Source: Spirosomataceae bacterium TFI 002 (lineage in GTDB: Bacteria > Bacteroidota > Bacteroidia > Cytophagales > Spirosomataceae). From it: 64,000 bases of DNA. The stretch covers positions 310,001 to 374,000 of the forward strand of contig LT907983.1 in NCBI GenBank assembly GCA_900230115.1. The letters are read 5' to 3'. Numbering within the stretch: position 1 is the first letter of the stretch; each line of letters begins with the position of its first letter. Below are positions 9,186 through 17,816 of this stretch, piece after piece. A program made the position numbers and the translations under genes. The notes beneath the pieces are model-generated. The model did not search any database. It was not told the origin of the DNA and worked only from the letters and a program-made list of their open reading frames with translations.

Positions 9186-10283
9186 ATGAATAATTCAAAT
9201 CGCAGTCCTTTGATCCCTTCTTCTTTTTTCAAGGGCGGTATGAAAAGCTTTTTGTTCCTTGTACTGTTTTCGTTTATGCTTACCTATGGTTTCAGCAGCA
9301 TCGTATACTTTACAAACCTTATTATTGTTGATGGTACATCCAATAAATACGAGTTTGGCGTAGTAATTCAGAACTTAATATTTTCGTTTGTTTCTGTTGC
9401 AATGGTTTGGTTTTTTATAAGAAATCTCGACCATAAGATCAACAACACCTTTCTCAAATACCTCTGCATTTTTATTCTAATCGAAATCGTAATTGTAATG
9501 GCTAGCTGGTACATGTACGAATTTGTTTGGAAGGATCTAGCTCCCTATCAACGTAATGGAGGCCCAGTGCTTAATATCGGTTTTCAGGCTGCACTTATAC
9601 CAGGATTTGTAGGTATCATTTACTTCTATTTTTGGAAAAATTCCCAAAAGATAAATCAAAAAATAGACGAGCAAGAGGTAATGCTTCTTCAGCTAGAACA
9701 AAATAAAACAAAGGCAGAATTAACCGCTTTAGAAGCTAGAATAAACCCTCATTTCCTATATAATGCTCTCAATAGCATTGCAAGCCTTGTACATGAAAAG
9801 CCAGATACCGCAGAGGAAATGACCATGAAACTATCCGCACTTTTCCGCAAAACCACTAGTAGAGACAACTCCACTTTCTATTCTTTGGAAGAAGAGATAG
9901 ATATTGTAAAAACATACTTGGAAATTGAGCAAATCAGATTTGGAGAAAGACTCCAATTCTCCACCGAATTGGATGAAAATAGCAAAAAGGCTAAAGTACC
10001 AAAATTCATCATTCAGCCTTTGGTGGAAAACGCTATTAAGCATGGAGTTAGTAAAATAACAGGAAAAGGAATTATTAAAGTAAATGCTTACACCGACGGC
10101 AAACTATTGACCATTAAAGTCCATGACAACGGACCTCAATTTAAACTAGGAGAACATGTAGGATATGGTCTTACAAGTATTCAGGAAAAGCTAAAACTCC
10201 TATTTGGCGAGAAGGCTCATTTCAATATTAATAGCAATCCGATAAAGGAAATCAGTATAGAAATACCTTATGAAAAAGCTTAA
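9186..10283 (+). CDS. LytS-type sensor histidine kinase
   Basis: 365 residues. Four hydrophobic segments (about 20-42, 60-78, 90-112 and 130-150) form the membrane sensor. A short coiled coil leads into the His_kinase domain with the phospho-accepting H189 in ARINPHFLYNALNSI, then an HATPase domain with N-box QPLVENAIKHG and a G-box near VGYGLTSI. It should phosphorylate the LytTR regulator whose gene overlaps its end by 14 bases. The position directly after the TonB receptor and secreted protein suggests that the pair responds to, or regulates, that unit. The ATG at 9,186 gives a longer cytosolic start than the ATG at 9,240; both keep all domains. Confidence 0.92.
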   Translation: MNNSNRSPLIPSSFFKGGMKSFLFLVLFSFMLTYGFSSIVYFTNLIIVDGTSNKYEFGVVIQNLIFSFVSVAMVWFFIRNLDHKINNTFLKYLCIFILIEIVIVMASWYMYEFVWKDLAPYQRNGGPVLNIGFQAALIPGFVGIIYFYFWKNSQKINQKIDEQEVMLLQLEQNKTKAELTALEARINPHFLYNALNSIASLVHEKPDTAEEMTMKLSALFRKTTSRDNSTFYSLEEEIDIVKTYLEIEQIRFGERLQFSTELDENSKKAKVPKFIIQPLVENAIKHGVSKITGKGIIKVNAYTDGKLLTIKVHDNGPQFKLGEHVGYGLTSIQEKLKLLFGEKAHFNINSNPIKEISIEIPYEKA

Positions 10284-11028
10284 AACAATTCTAGTAGATG
10301 ATGAAGAATTGGCGATCAACAGATTAGAAAGACTTCTAAAAGAGTTCAATATTATAGAAATAATAGGAACTGCGTCCGATGGGGTCGCTGCAGTAAAGAT
10401 TATCAATGAATTACAACCTGACTTAGTTTTTTTGGACATTCAAATGCCTGGGCTGAATGGTTTTGAGGTATTAAATCTTTTGACTTCACCCAAGCCAAAG
10501 GTTGTGTTTGCAACTGCTTATGACCATTACGCGATTAAAGCTTTTGAAGAAAACTCCTTAGATTATTTGCTTAAACCGATAGAGAAAGAAAGGCTGGCGA
10601 AAACAATTGCAAAGTTGGAAAGTGATGAAGTAAGTCTCCCTACTCAAGAACTATTGGCAAGCCTTTTAAATCAACTAGAACCCAAAAAGGAGATTCATTC
10701 TATCAATGTAAAACATGGTGATAAAATAATTTTCGTTTCCCTAAAAGACATTTCGCACTTTCAAGCAAGTGGAAAATACGTTGTTTTGCATACTTTAGAT
10801 GGGGAACAATACCTTACAAATTATACGATTACCTCAATTGGAGAAAAACTAGAAACCTCTCGTTTCACTCAAATAAGTAGAAGTTGCATTGTCAATGTAC
10901 GACAAATGAAAGAATTGGAGAAATTCTATAATGGTAAGTACAAAATAACAATGAATGATAGCAAAAAAACACTGCTTGAGTCAGGTACTAGCTTTGGAGA
11001 TAACTTGAAAGAATTGATGGAGTTTTGA
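10270..11028 (+). CDS. LytTR-family response regulator
   Basis: 252 residues. The receiver domain (1-120) shows the acidic pocket D10-D11, the phospho-acceptor D56 in LVFLDIQMPG, T83-type ATAYD and the K in YLLKPIEKE. The LytTR DNA-binding domain occupies about 140-250 (HSINVKHGDKIIFVSLKDI and RSCIVNVRQM). It overlaps the sensor kinase gene by 14 bases, which supports translational coupling and a cognate pair. It should bind direct repeats upstream of its targets as a dimer; I could not identify such sites confidently. Confidence 0.93.
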   Translation: MKKLKTILVDDEELAINRLERLLKEFNIIEIIGTASDGVAAVKIINELQPDLVFLDIQMPGLNGFEVLNLLTSPKPKVVFATAYDHYAIKAFEENSLDYLLKPIEKERLAKTIAKLESDEVSLPTQELLASLLNQLEPKKEIHSINVKHGDKIIFVSLKDISHFQASGKYVVLHTLDGEQYLTNYTITSIGEKLETSRFTQISRSCIVNVRQMKELEKFYNGKYKITMNDSKKTLLESGTSFGDNLKELMEF

Positions 11029-11048
11029 AATTATAACCCTACTTCATG

Positions 11049-11084
11049 TTTTCGCCACCAAGGCACCAAGACACTAAGTTTTAC
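11049..11084 (+). repeat. Interspersed repeat, copy 1 (TTCGCCACCAAGGCAC type)
   Basis: Intergenic element with CACCAAGACACTAAGTTTT, closely related to the elements at 12,941-12,976 and, inverted, at 13,050-13,091. The rest of the 240-base gap 11,029-11,268 shows no gene and no convincing terminator. Elements built from AAGACACTAAG-like words are familiar in intergenic regions of Bacteroidota. Confidence 0.55.
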
Positions 11085-11268
11085 TTATTCCGTATTCGAC
11101 ATTTCTCCACCTACACTCAAAAACTATTATTCGGTTATTGAAGAAATAGATTCGTGAATATGTGACCTTATTCTATGATAAAAAAAGGCTATTTTTCGTA
11201 GGTCCCAATTCCAACTTTTAAGAATTTCGTTAGATTTATAGGTTCTTTCAAAACTTTAATCCTTAACA

Positions 11269-11682
11269 ATGACCAATCCAATAGAAATTCAAGCAATTGT
11301 AAATAATACGATTGACAAAGTTTGGGAATCGTGGACGGAGCCCAAGCATATTATGCAATGGAATCAAGCGTCTCCTGAGTGGCATTGCCCATCCGCGAGC
11401 AATGATTTGAAAGTTGGTGGTGAGTATTCTGCCAGAATGGAAGCAAAAGACAGAAGCTTTGGATTTGATTTAAATGCAACATATACTGATGTGAGAACAA
11501 ACCATTATCTCGCTTCAACCTTGGAAGATGATCGCAAAGTGAGGGTATCTTTTAAAGAACTTGAAAATGGAGTTTTGATTATTCAAAAATTTGAAGCAGA
11601 AAGCCAAAACCCACGTGAAATGCAGCAAAATGGCTGGCAAGCGATACTAAATAGTTTTAAATCTTATACAGAAAACCTATAA
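11269..11682 (+). CDS. SRPBCC (AHSA1-like) ligand-binding protein
   Basis: 137 residues of the SRPBCC/START superfamily, Aha1 C-terminal-like branch. It opens with IEIQAIVNNTIDKVWESWTEPKHIMQWNQ, whose core VWESWTEPKHIMQW is the family signature, and ends with GWQAILNSFKSYTE, the long C-terminal helix. These are small cytosolic proteins with a hydrophobic cavity; the ligand is unknown. Two bases separate it from the next gene, a glyoxalase-fold protein, and the trio looks like one operon. No catalytic residues are evident. Confidence 0.85.
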   Translation: MTNPIEIQAIVNNTIDKVWESWTEPKHIMQWNQASPEWHCPSASNDLKVGGEYSARMEAKDRSFGFDLNATYTDVRTNHYLASTLEDDRKVRVSFKELENGVLIIQKFEAESQNPREMQQNGWQAILNSFKSYTENL

Positions 11683-11684
11683 TC

Positions 11685-12119
11685 ATGGCAAGCGTAAATA
11701 CTTACTTGAATTTTGCTAGAGAAACGGAAGAGGCCTTCAACTTTTACAAAAGCGTATTTGGAGTTGAATTTGTTAGCACTCCTATGCGATTTGGTGACTT
11801 TCCACCACCTGAAGGTGCACCACCAATGAATCCAGATGACGCAAAACTGATCATGAATATTCAATTGGAAATTCTAGGTGGGCATGTTTTAATGGGAACA
11901 GATGCTCCAGAAACTATGGGTTTAAATGTAGTAATGGGCAACAACGTTCATATCAGCTTAAATATCGATTCTAGAAAAGAAGCTGATGATATATTCAAAA
12001 AACTTTCTGATGGAGGAACTGTCTCACAAGCTTTACAAGACATGTTTTGGGGAGCTTACTGGGGTAGCTTCACCGACAAATTTGGCGTTCAATGGATGAT
12101 AAACTGCGATAACAAATGA
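11685..12119 (+). CDS. VOC-family protein (PhnB-like glyoxalase fold)
   Basis: 144 residues. The start SVNTYLNFARETEEAFNFY and the end FGVQWMINC are typical of PhnB-like members of the vicinal oxygen chelate superfamily, with one beta-alpha-beta3 pair of modules. The metal site of true glyoxalases is not obviously complete, so the activity is open. The stop codon overlaps the ATG of the next gene (ATGA), so the two VOC genes are translationally coupled. The PhnB name does not mean a role in phosphonate use, and no phosphonate genes are present. Confidence 0.88.
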   Translation: MASVNTYLNFARETEEAFNFYKSVFGVEFVSTPMRFGDFPPPEGAPPMNPDDAKLIMNIQLEILGGHVLMGTDAPETMGLNVVMGNNVHISLNIDSRKEADDIFKKLSDGGTVSQALQDMFWGAYWGSFTDKFGVQWMINCDNK

Positions 12120-12961
12120 CACTTTCCACTTGCCTATGGATGGATGTAAAAGCAAAAGAGGCTGCAGAGTTATATTTATCCGTTTTTGAAAACAGCGAGA
12201 TTACAAACCAAAATCCAATGGTCGTGGGCTTTAGGTTAGGAGGTATACCATTTATGGCATTAAATGGCGGTCCAATGTTCAAAATCAATCCTTCTATTTC
12301 GTTTATGGTTTCTTGTGAATCTGCAAACGAAGTAGAAGAAAAATACAATGTATTGATTCAAGGTGGTTCGGTCTTAATGCCGCTAGATTCTTATCCTTGG
12401 AGCGAAAAATATGGCTGGTGCCAAGATAAATATGGTGTTAATTGGCAATTGTTTCTAGGCCAAATAGAATCAAAAATCTCACCTTGTTTCATGTTTAGTG
12501 GAACCCAGAATGGAAAGGCTTCTGAAGCAATGAATTTCTACACAAGCTTGTTTAAAAACTCCGAAGTATTATCACTCAATAAATATGAAGAAAATGATCA
12601 AGATATCACCGGCAATATCAAACATGGTCGCTTCAATTTAATGGGGAACGCATTTATTGCGATGGATACCTCAATGCCAAACGCTCCTACTTTCAAAGAA
12701 GGCGTATCAATAGTTGTCAACTGTGAAACACAAGAAGAAATTGACTTCTTATGGGATAGTCTCACAAAAGATGGCAAAGAAAGCCAATGCGGCTGGCTAA
12801 AGGACAAGTACGGCGTTTCATGGCAAATTGTCCCCAACATTCTTGCAAAGCTCATGAACGACCCAGAAAGAGCTCCTGCTGTCACAAAAGCATTCATGCA
12901 AATGAAGAAATTCGATATTGAAAAGCTATTAGTTGCTAGATTTTCGCCACAAAGACTCTAA
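12116..12961 (+). CDS. Two-domain VOC protein (3-demethylubiquinone methyltransferase-like)
   Basis: 281 residues made of two similar PhnB-like modules (about 1-125 and 120-265). Each module has the pattern CxW-x-KDKYGVxWQ near its end: YGWCQDKYGVNWQLF and CGWLKDKYGVSWQIV. This double form is often labelled 3-demethylubiquinone-9 3-methyltransferase although it lacks a SAM-binding fold. It overlaps the previous VOC gene by ATGA. The last residues, FSPQRL, and the stop codon lie inside a copy of the intergenic repeat that starts at 12,941, so the natural C-terminus has probably been replaced or extended by repeat sequence. Confidence 0.85.
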   Translation: MTLSTCLWMDVKAKEAAELYLSVFENSEITNQNPMVVGFRLGGIPFMALNGGPMFKINPSISFMVSCESANEVEEKYNVLIQGGSVLMPLDSYPWSEKYGWCQDKYGVNWQLFLGQIESKISPCFMFSGTQNGKASEAMNFYTSLFKNSEVLSLNKYEENDQDITGNIKHGRFNLMGNAFIAMDTSMPNAPTFKEGVSIVVNCETQEEIDFLWDSLTKDGKESQCGWLKDKYGVSWQIVPNILAKLMNDPERAPAVTKAFMQMKKFDIEKLLVARFSPQRL

Positions 12962-13091
12962 GACACTAAGTTTTTGTTTCCTTTTACACCGAATTCTATA
13001 AATATCCTCCAGACCATAAATCATTTTCTATGATTATCGACGAATTAGGTCGAAAAACTTTGAGTCTTCGTGACTTAGTGTCCCAAAGAAT
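12941..13091. repeat. Pair of inverted interspersed repeats between convergent genes
   Basis: Left copy 12,941-12,976 (TTTTCGCCACAAAGACTCTA and on to ACTAAGTTTTTG); right copy 13,050-13,091 in the opposite orientation. The two can pair as an imperfect long stem around a loop of about 70 bases, which would sit exactly between the converging VOC and KDPG-aldolase genes. It may act as a two-way transcription terminator or be two chance insertions. The left copy supplies the end of the VOC reading frame. Confidence 0.55.
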
Positions 13092-13101
13092 TAAAGGTAC
13101 T

Positions 13102-13719
13102 TCAAGCAAGCTTCGCCAAAAGCCCTTTCACCATTTTAGCAATTTCAGCGGGATCGTCGTTTTTGAATAATTGTGAACCTAAGCCAACTGCCGTTGCCCC
13201 TGCTCCCATCCATGAACCAATACTTTCCATATTGGGCTCCACACCACCAGTCACCATTACTTTAAGGTTTTTGAAAGGCCCTAAAAGACTTTTTACATAG
13301 CTAGGTCCAACCAAATTTCCAGGGAAAATCTTTACGACTTCTGCTCCTGCAGTTAATGCATTATGAATCTCAGTAGGCGTAATTACACCTGGTATCCATG
13401 GTGTATTATTAGTAGCACAAAAAGCTCCCACCTCAGCAGAAAAGCATGGTTGTACAATAAAGTCAGTACTTGCGTCAATAAAGTCTTGAGCTTGATCCAC
13501 AGTGAAAATTGTCCCAATTCCGAACTTCATTCCAGGACACTCTTTTTTTACAAATGGCATCAACTCTTTAAAGTTGCCAAGTGCTTTTTCACCACGATTG
13601 GTGTATTCAAATATCTTGATTCCTCCGTCGTAACAAGCTTTGATCATTTTTGCAGAAAAATCTACATCATCATGATAAAAAACAGGAACTAGGGGATTTT
13701 GAGCTAAGAAGTCTTTCAT
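13102..13719 (-). CDS. eda: 2-dehydro-3-deoxyphosphogluconate (KDPG) / 4-hydroxy-2-oxoglutarate aldolase
   Basis: 205 residues, a class I aldolase of the KDPG/KHG family that splits KDPG into pyruvate and glyceraldehyde 3-phosphate. Visible features are the early basic-acidic pair in FEYTNRGEKAL (about 37), the Schiff-base lysine in AEVVKIFPGN (about 132) and the phosphate-binding GGVEPN and GAGATAVGLGSQLF loops. Its ATG directly abuts the uronate isomerase stop codon with no base between, so the two are co-translated. It completes the last step of uronate breakdown; the KDG kinase that should feed it is not in this window. Confidence 0.93.
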   Translation of the reverse strand: MKDFLAQNPLVPVFYHDDVDFSAKMIKACYDGGIKIFEYTNRGEKALGNFKELMPFVKKECPGMKFGIGTIFTVDQAQDFIDASTDFIVQPCFSAEVGAFCATNNTPWIPGVITPTEIHNALTAGAEVVKIFPGNLVGPSYVKSLLGPFKNLKVMVTGGVEPNMESIGSWMGAGATAVGLGSQLFKNDDPAEIAKMVKGLLAKLA

Positions 13720-15123
13720 TTATTCGAAATTGAAATAGTTTTTTGCGTTGTTATAACAAATATCTTGAACCATTTGACCAATCCAAGGAATATCGTTGGG
13801 TAATTCTCCATTTTCTATGTCATTTCCCAAAAGATTACATAAAATCCTACGGAAATACTCATGACGAGGAAAAGAAAGGAAGCTTCTTGAGTCAGTTAGC
13901 ATTCCTACGAAGCGACTCAATAGCCCCATTTGAGAAAGCGTATTCAGTTGCTTCTCCATGCCATCCTTTTGATCCAAAAACCACCAACCAGATCCCCACT
14001 GAATTTTGCCAGCGACTGATCCATCATTGAAGTTACCAATCATGGTTGCCATAACTTCATTATCGGCAGGATTAAGGTTGTAAATGATCGTTTTGGCTAG
14101 TTCTCCACTTTCACCTATTGTACCCAAAAGCTTTGATATTCCAGCAGCTTGCGACCAATCGCCAATGCTGTCCCAACCAGTATCTGGACCTAATTCTTTG
14201 AGTGCCCAAAGATTATTGTTACGCAATGCCCCTAGGTGAAATTGCTGTACCCAACCTTTCTTAGCATATATTTGACCCAAAAAGACCAGGAGGTTAGTTT
14301 GTAACTTTCCATGTTCATCTTGGGTAAATGCTTCTCCATTTAAAATTTTTGCAAAGATTGAATTTACATCTTCCTCCGAAGCAGCAATAAAGTTAATTCT
14401 CTCCAGACCATGATCAGACACTCTACAGCCAGCTTCATGAAAGTAGTCTGCTCGTTGAGACAATGCATTTTTTAGGTCTTGCAAATCATTTATTGGCTTA
14501 CCCGTTAGATTTTCTAAAGCTGTTAAAAGCTCTAAGAAGTTGGGCTTTTCCGGCATCAAAAACCTATCAGGTCGAAAAGCTGGAAGCATTTTAAGGTCTT
14601 TATTTCCTTTTTTTGCAAAAGCAGTATGATGTTCTAGGGAGTCTAAAGGATCATCTGTAGTACATACAACCTTTGCGTTCATCATTTTTAACAATCCTTG
14701 AATAGAGTGTGATGGCTGACGCAATTGCTCACTAGCATTTTCATAAATACCCTTTGCCGAAGCCGGATTTAAGATTTCATTGATTCCAAAATATCTTTGC
14801 AATTCTAAGTGAGACCAGTGATACAACGGATTTCGCATGGTATAAGGAACTGTTTCAGCCCACTTTTCAAACTTTTCATAATCAGTTGCATTTCCTGTGC
14901 AAAACCGCTCATTAATTCCGTTAGCACGCATACCACGCCATTTATAATGATCGCCATATAACCACGCTTGCGTTAAATTTTCAAAGTTTCCATTCTCCAA
15001 AATGTCTTTCGGCGGCAAGTGATTATGATAATCAATAATGGGCATCTCTTTAGCGAAATCGTGATATAGCATTTCTGCTGTCTTGCTTTGAAGTAGGAAG
15101 TTTTCGTCTAGGAATTTTTTCAT
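13720..15123 (-). CDS. uxaC: Uronate (glucuronate/galacturonate) isomerase
   Basis: 467 residues, the usual length for the family. The metal-binding YHNHLPP motif lies near residue 33 and further conserved blocks include MRNPLYHWSHLEL, TTDDPLDSLEHH, QFHLGALRNNN and LTDSRSFLSFPRHEYFRR (core TDSRSFLSFPRHEYFR). It converts D-glucuronate to D-fructuronate and D-galacturonate to D-tagaturonate in the cytosol. Its position upstream of eda and near altronate dehydratase supports a uronate pathway. The 33-base spacer to the four-helix-bundle gene upstream leaves room for co-transcription but no obvious own promoter. Confidence 0.95.
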   Translation of the reverse strand: MKKFLDENFLLQSKTAEMLYHDFAKEMPIIDYHNHLPPKDILENGNFENLTQAWLYGDHYKWRGMRANGINERFCTGNATDYEKFEKWAETVPYTMRNPLYHWSHLELQRYFGINEILNPASAKGIYENASEQLRQPSHSIQGLLKMMNAKVVCTTDDPLDSLEHHTAFAKKGNKDLKMLPAFRPDRFLMPEKPNFLELLTALENLTGKPINDLQDLKNALSQRADYFHEAGCRVSDHGLERINFIAASEEDVNSIFAKILNGEAFTQDEHGKLQTNLLVFLGQIYAKKGWVQQFHLGALRNNNLWALKELGPDTGWDSIGDWSQAAGISKLLGTIGESGELAKTIIYNLNPADNEVMATMIGNFNDGSVAGKIQWGSGWWFLDQKDGMEKQLNTLSQMGLLSRFVGMLTDSRSFLSFPRHEYFRRILCNLLGNDIENGELPNDIPWIGQMVQDICYNNAKNYFNFE

Positions 15124-15156
15124 GAAACCAGTTATAAAATTAATACGTTAAGGAAT

Positions 15157-15543
15157 TTAGGAGTTATTGGACTCGTTATTCTTTTTTTTCATTGTCGATC
15201 TTGTTTTGGACATTATAGCAGTTAATTCTGAGCTTTCTAATATGAGTTTTCTTAAACTTTCATCCTTAATTTCATCCAAATCTCTTATTAATTCCAACCA
15301 GAATAAAGATTCGTCAGACTCTTCTAAAACAATACAAATTTTAGCGTAAAACTCAGCATTTGATCTACCTCTACAAGCAGCTCTATAATTTGCTGCGACA
15401 GAAGTAGCTGATTTAATTAACTGCCGCTTTATAATGTACATTTCTTCAGACTTAGGTAAAGTTCTGCAGTACTTGATTACTTCAATACAAAATTGCTTTG
15501 AACGCAACTTCATCTTCTCACCAAAATCAAAATTTCCTGTCAT
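15157..15543 (-). CDS. Four-helix-bundle protein (23S rRNA intervening-sequence protein family)
   Basis: 128 residues. The pattern FCIEVIKYCRTLPKSEEMY, IIKRQLIKSATSVAANYRAA and a helix with AEFYAKICIVLEESDES is the familiar signature of the S23/IVP four-helix bundle family first seen as ORFs in rRNA intervening sequences. It is predicted to form a homopentamer in family structures; its role is unknown. It sits between uxaC and altronate dehydratase, on the same strand, although it has no expected part in uronate metabolism. That suggests a mobile or opportunistically placed gene. A run of lysines (TMKKKN) ends the protein. Confidence 0.88.
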   Translation of the reverse strand: MTGNFDFGEKMKLRSKQFCIEVIKYCRTLPKSEEMYIIKRQLIKSATSVAANYRAACRGRSNAEFYAKICIVLEESDESLFWLELIRDLDEIKDESLRKLILESSELTAIMSKTRSTMKKKNNESNNS

Positions 15544-15604
15544 ACTTTATATATTTTAGTTTTAAGTTATTTACAAACTTGATAACTCAAAAACTCACAA
15601 ACTC

Positions 15605-17260
15605 TTATAGCGACACTCCTCGCTTCCAAGGAATAAAGTCATCTTGATCATTTAACACAGCCTTGGCGATGGTATCACCACTCGCAACAGATATAATGAA
15701 TTCTAGCAATCGTTCACCAGCTTGCTCAATGCTCTCTTCTCCTCTAATAATACTCCCAGTATCTACATCGATGATGTCAGACATTTTTTGAGCTAAAATG
15801 GTATTTGAAGCGATCTTGACAACTGGTGCAATTGGATTACCTGTAGGTGTTCCAAGTCCCGTTGTAAAAACTGCAATATTACAACCACTACCTATCATTG
15901 CAGTGGTAGATTCTACATCGTTACCCGGCGTGCAAAGCAGGTTTAAACCTTTCTTTGTTACTTTTTCGGGATAGTCTAGCACATCAGTTACCGGAGAAGT
16001 ACCACCTTTTTTCGCTGCACCTGCAGACTTAATCGCGTCAGTGATAAGTCCATCTTTGATATTTCCTGGCGATGGATTCATATCGAAACCACTTCCAGCT
16101 TCTACTGCTCGTTTGCTGTAGACCGTCATCAATTCATTGAATCGAGTCGCAATCTCTGCTGTTTCACAACGATCGCTCAATTCTTGCTCTACACCACACA
16201 ACTCCGGGAACTCAGATAATACAACAGAAGCTCCAAGTGAAACCAATAGATCCGAGGTATACCCAACTGTAGGATTTGCCGAAATACCGGAGAAACCGTC
16301 AGAGCCACCGCACTCTAAACCAAGATTGAGATGGGTAAGCGATGCTGGCTTTCGTGTAATCTTATTTGCTTCTATTAGACTTGTAAATGTAAGCTTGATG
16401 GCCTTACTTACCAATGCCTCTTCAGTTCCTTCTTTTTGTTGTTCCAAAAAATGAACTGGCTTGCTATCATTGAAATTCCTCTTTGCTAATTCTTCTTGCA
16501 AAAGGCTTATCTGAGCATTTTGACAGCCCAAGCTAAGTACTGTTGCACCAGCAACATTGGGGTTCGTGATGTATCCAGCAAGCAAGCCACATAAAGCTTG
16601 TGCATCTTGCCTAGTACCTCCACAGCCCATTTCGTGCGATAAGAATTTAATGCCATCTATATTTTCAAAAACTCGCTTTTGACCAGTTTCAGAATCATTT
16701 GCTTTCAATTCAGTTGCCAACAACTCTTCACTACTTTTACCTGATGCTAAACCCGCTAAAAGCGATTTAGTTAAGCTTTGATATTTCTCAACTTTACCAT
16801 AACCAAGATCTTCAATCAAGGCTTTTTTCATTACTTCAAGGTTTCTATTTTCGCAAAAAACCAAAGGAATGACAATCCAATAATTGGCCGTTCCCACACT
16901 CCCATCTTTTCGATGAAAACCATTGAAAGTCCTGTTTTCGAAATTTGAAATGGATGGCTTTTCCCAGTCTAGCTTTCGATCGCCTAAAGAAAAACCCTGA
17001 GAAGCATGTTTTAAGTTAAAAACATTGATCCACCCACCTTTTAAAATGGGCTGAGAAACTTTTCCAACCAGAACACCGTACATAAAAACTTCATCGCCCA
17101 TGGCAAAGTCTTGCCCAGCGATTTTATGTTTTGCCGAAATATCTTCTGTTAAGACTATTTCTTGTCCTTGATAAGTGATTTTTGTGCCTTTACTTAAATC
17201 TGTAAGGGCAACCAGTACATTATCACTAGCTTGAACCTTAAGAACCGATTGTTGTTGCAT
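15605..17260 (-). CDS. uxaA: Altronate dehydratase (UxaA family)
   Basis: 551 residues. An N-terminal SAF domain (about 1-95, VLKVQASDNVLVALTDL) is joined to the large UxaA/GarD domain (about 105-545). Conserved metal and substrate loops are visible in HEMGCGGTRQDA (about 210), GLECGGSDGFSGISANP (about 312), GTSPVTDVLDYPE (about 415) and PGNDVESTTAMIGSGC (about 437). The enzyme dehydrates D-altronate to 2-keto-3-deoxygluconate. With uxaC and eda it forms most of the galacturonate route; the tagaturonate reductase is not in the window. GarD/galactarate dehydratase is the main alternative, but uxaC next door favours altronate. A -7-like box ends five bases before the ATG, so the mRNA may be leaderless. 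Confidence 0.9.
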   Translation of the reverse strand: MQQQSVLKVQASDNVLVALTDLSKGTKITYQGQEIVLTEDISAKHKIAGQDFAMGDEVFMYGVLVGKVSQPILKGGWINVFNLKHASQGFSLGDRKLDWEKPSISNFENRTFNGFHRKDGSVGTANYWIVIPLVFCENRNLEVMKKALIEDLGYGKVEKYQSLTKSLLAGLASGKSSEELLATELKANDSETGQKRVFENIDGIKFLSHEMGCGGTRQDAQALCGLLAGYITNPNVAGATVLSLGCQNAQISLLQEELAKRNFNDSKPVHFLEQQKEGTEEALVSKAIKLTFTSLIEANKITRKPASLTHLNLGLECGGSDGFSGISANPTVGYTSDLLVSLGASVVLSEFPELCGVEQELSDRCETAEIATRFNELMTVYSKRAVEAGSGFDMNPSPGNIKDGLITDAIKSAGAAKKGGTSPVTDVLDYPEKVTKKGLNLLCTPGNDVESTTAMIGSGCNIAVFTTGLGTPTGNPIAPVVKIASNTILAQKMSDIIDVDTGSIIRGEESIEQAGERLLEFIISVASGDTIAKAVLNDQDDFIPWKRGVSL

Positions 17261-17265
17261 GGGTA

Positions 17266-17273
17266 CAAAATTA
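17266..17273 (-). promoter_or_regulatory. -7 box candidate for the altronate dehydratase gene
   Basis: On the minus strand TAATTTTG matches TAnnTTTG exactly and lies five bases upstream of the ATG at 17,260. No good -33 element is seen. If it is used, transcription would start at or next to the start codon. Confidence 0.35.
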
Positions 17274-17325
17274 GGAAAGTCACACCAGTGAATTCCGTTA
17301 ATTTCAACAAAAACTGATACTTATT

Positions 17326-17763
17326 TTACTTGACTGCTTGGCGAGCTAGCAATTTCCAACCAGAATCGGTGTTAACCCACACCATCATTACTTTTAGGTT
17401 TACATCGCTGGTATCAACTCCTCTTACAACTTCTCCTTCTAGTACATGACGAAACCATGCTGTATTATCTACAACCTTCATGTTTTCATCAATAACATTC
17501 CAAGCGATAATGTCATCTTGTCCATTTAAAAGAGCATCGGCAAATTCTGCTTTTGTTTCTATTTTTCCACTTGAATGACCGTAAGTTAGCTCTTCTAGTA
17601 CAAGAGCATCAATTTTCTCCATGGATGGGTTTATAAGTACATCGCTCAAAGCATCTACTTTTTCCTTAATGGCAGTAGAATGGTCAATTACTTCCGTTTC
17701 GGTTTCAGTTGGTGTAGTACATGCTGCAAATGCCAAGAGAGGAAGAATAAATATTTTTTTCAT
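17326..17763 (-). CDS. NTF2-like (DUF4440-type) lipoprotein
   Basis: 145 residues. The N-terminus is a lipoprotein signal, MKKIFILPLLAFAAC with the lipidated C15 in FAAC, followed by a Thr/Glu-rich linker. The rest has the SnoaL/NTF2 fold pattern: a helix with VDALSDVLINP, LEELTYGHSSG, and strands ending GWKLLARQAVK. Related proteins bind small ligands or are associated with enzyme operons; no catalytic pair can be assigned. It is located on the outer side of the inner or in the outer membrane. It lies between the altronate dehydratase and carboxylase operon ends on the same strand, with gaps of 65 and 53 bases, so its transcriptional partner is unclear. Confidence 0.75.
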   Translation of the reverse strand: MKKIFILPLLAFAACTTPTETETEVIDHSTAIKEKVDALSDVLINPSMEKIDALVLEELTYGHSSGKIETKAEFADALLNGQDDIIAWNVIDENMKVVDNTAWFRHVLEGEVVRGVDTSDVNLKVMMVWVNTDSGWKLLARQAVK

Positions 17764-17816
17764 TGTAAAAGAGGGTTGTTTTAAATTTAGTTAAAGGTAA
17801 TTCTTAAGCTCATTAA

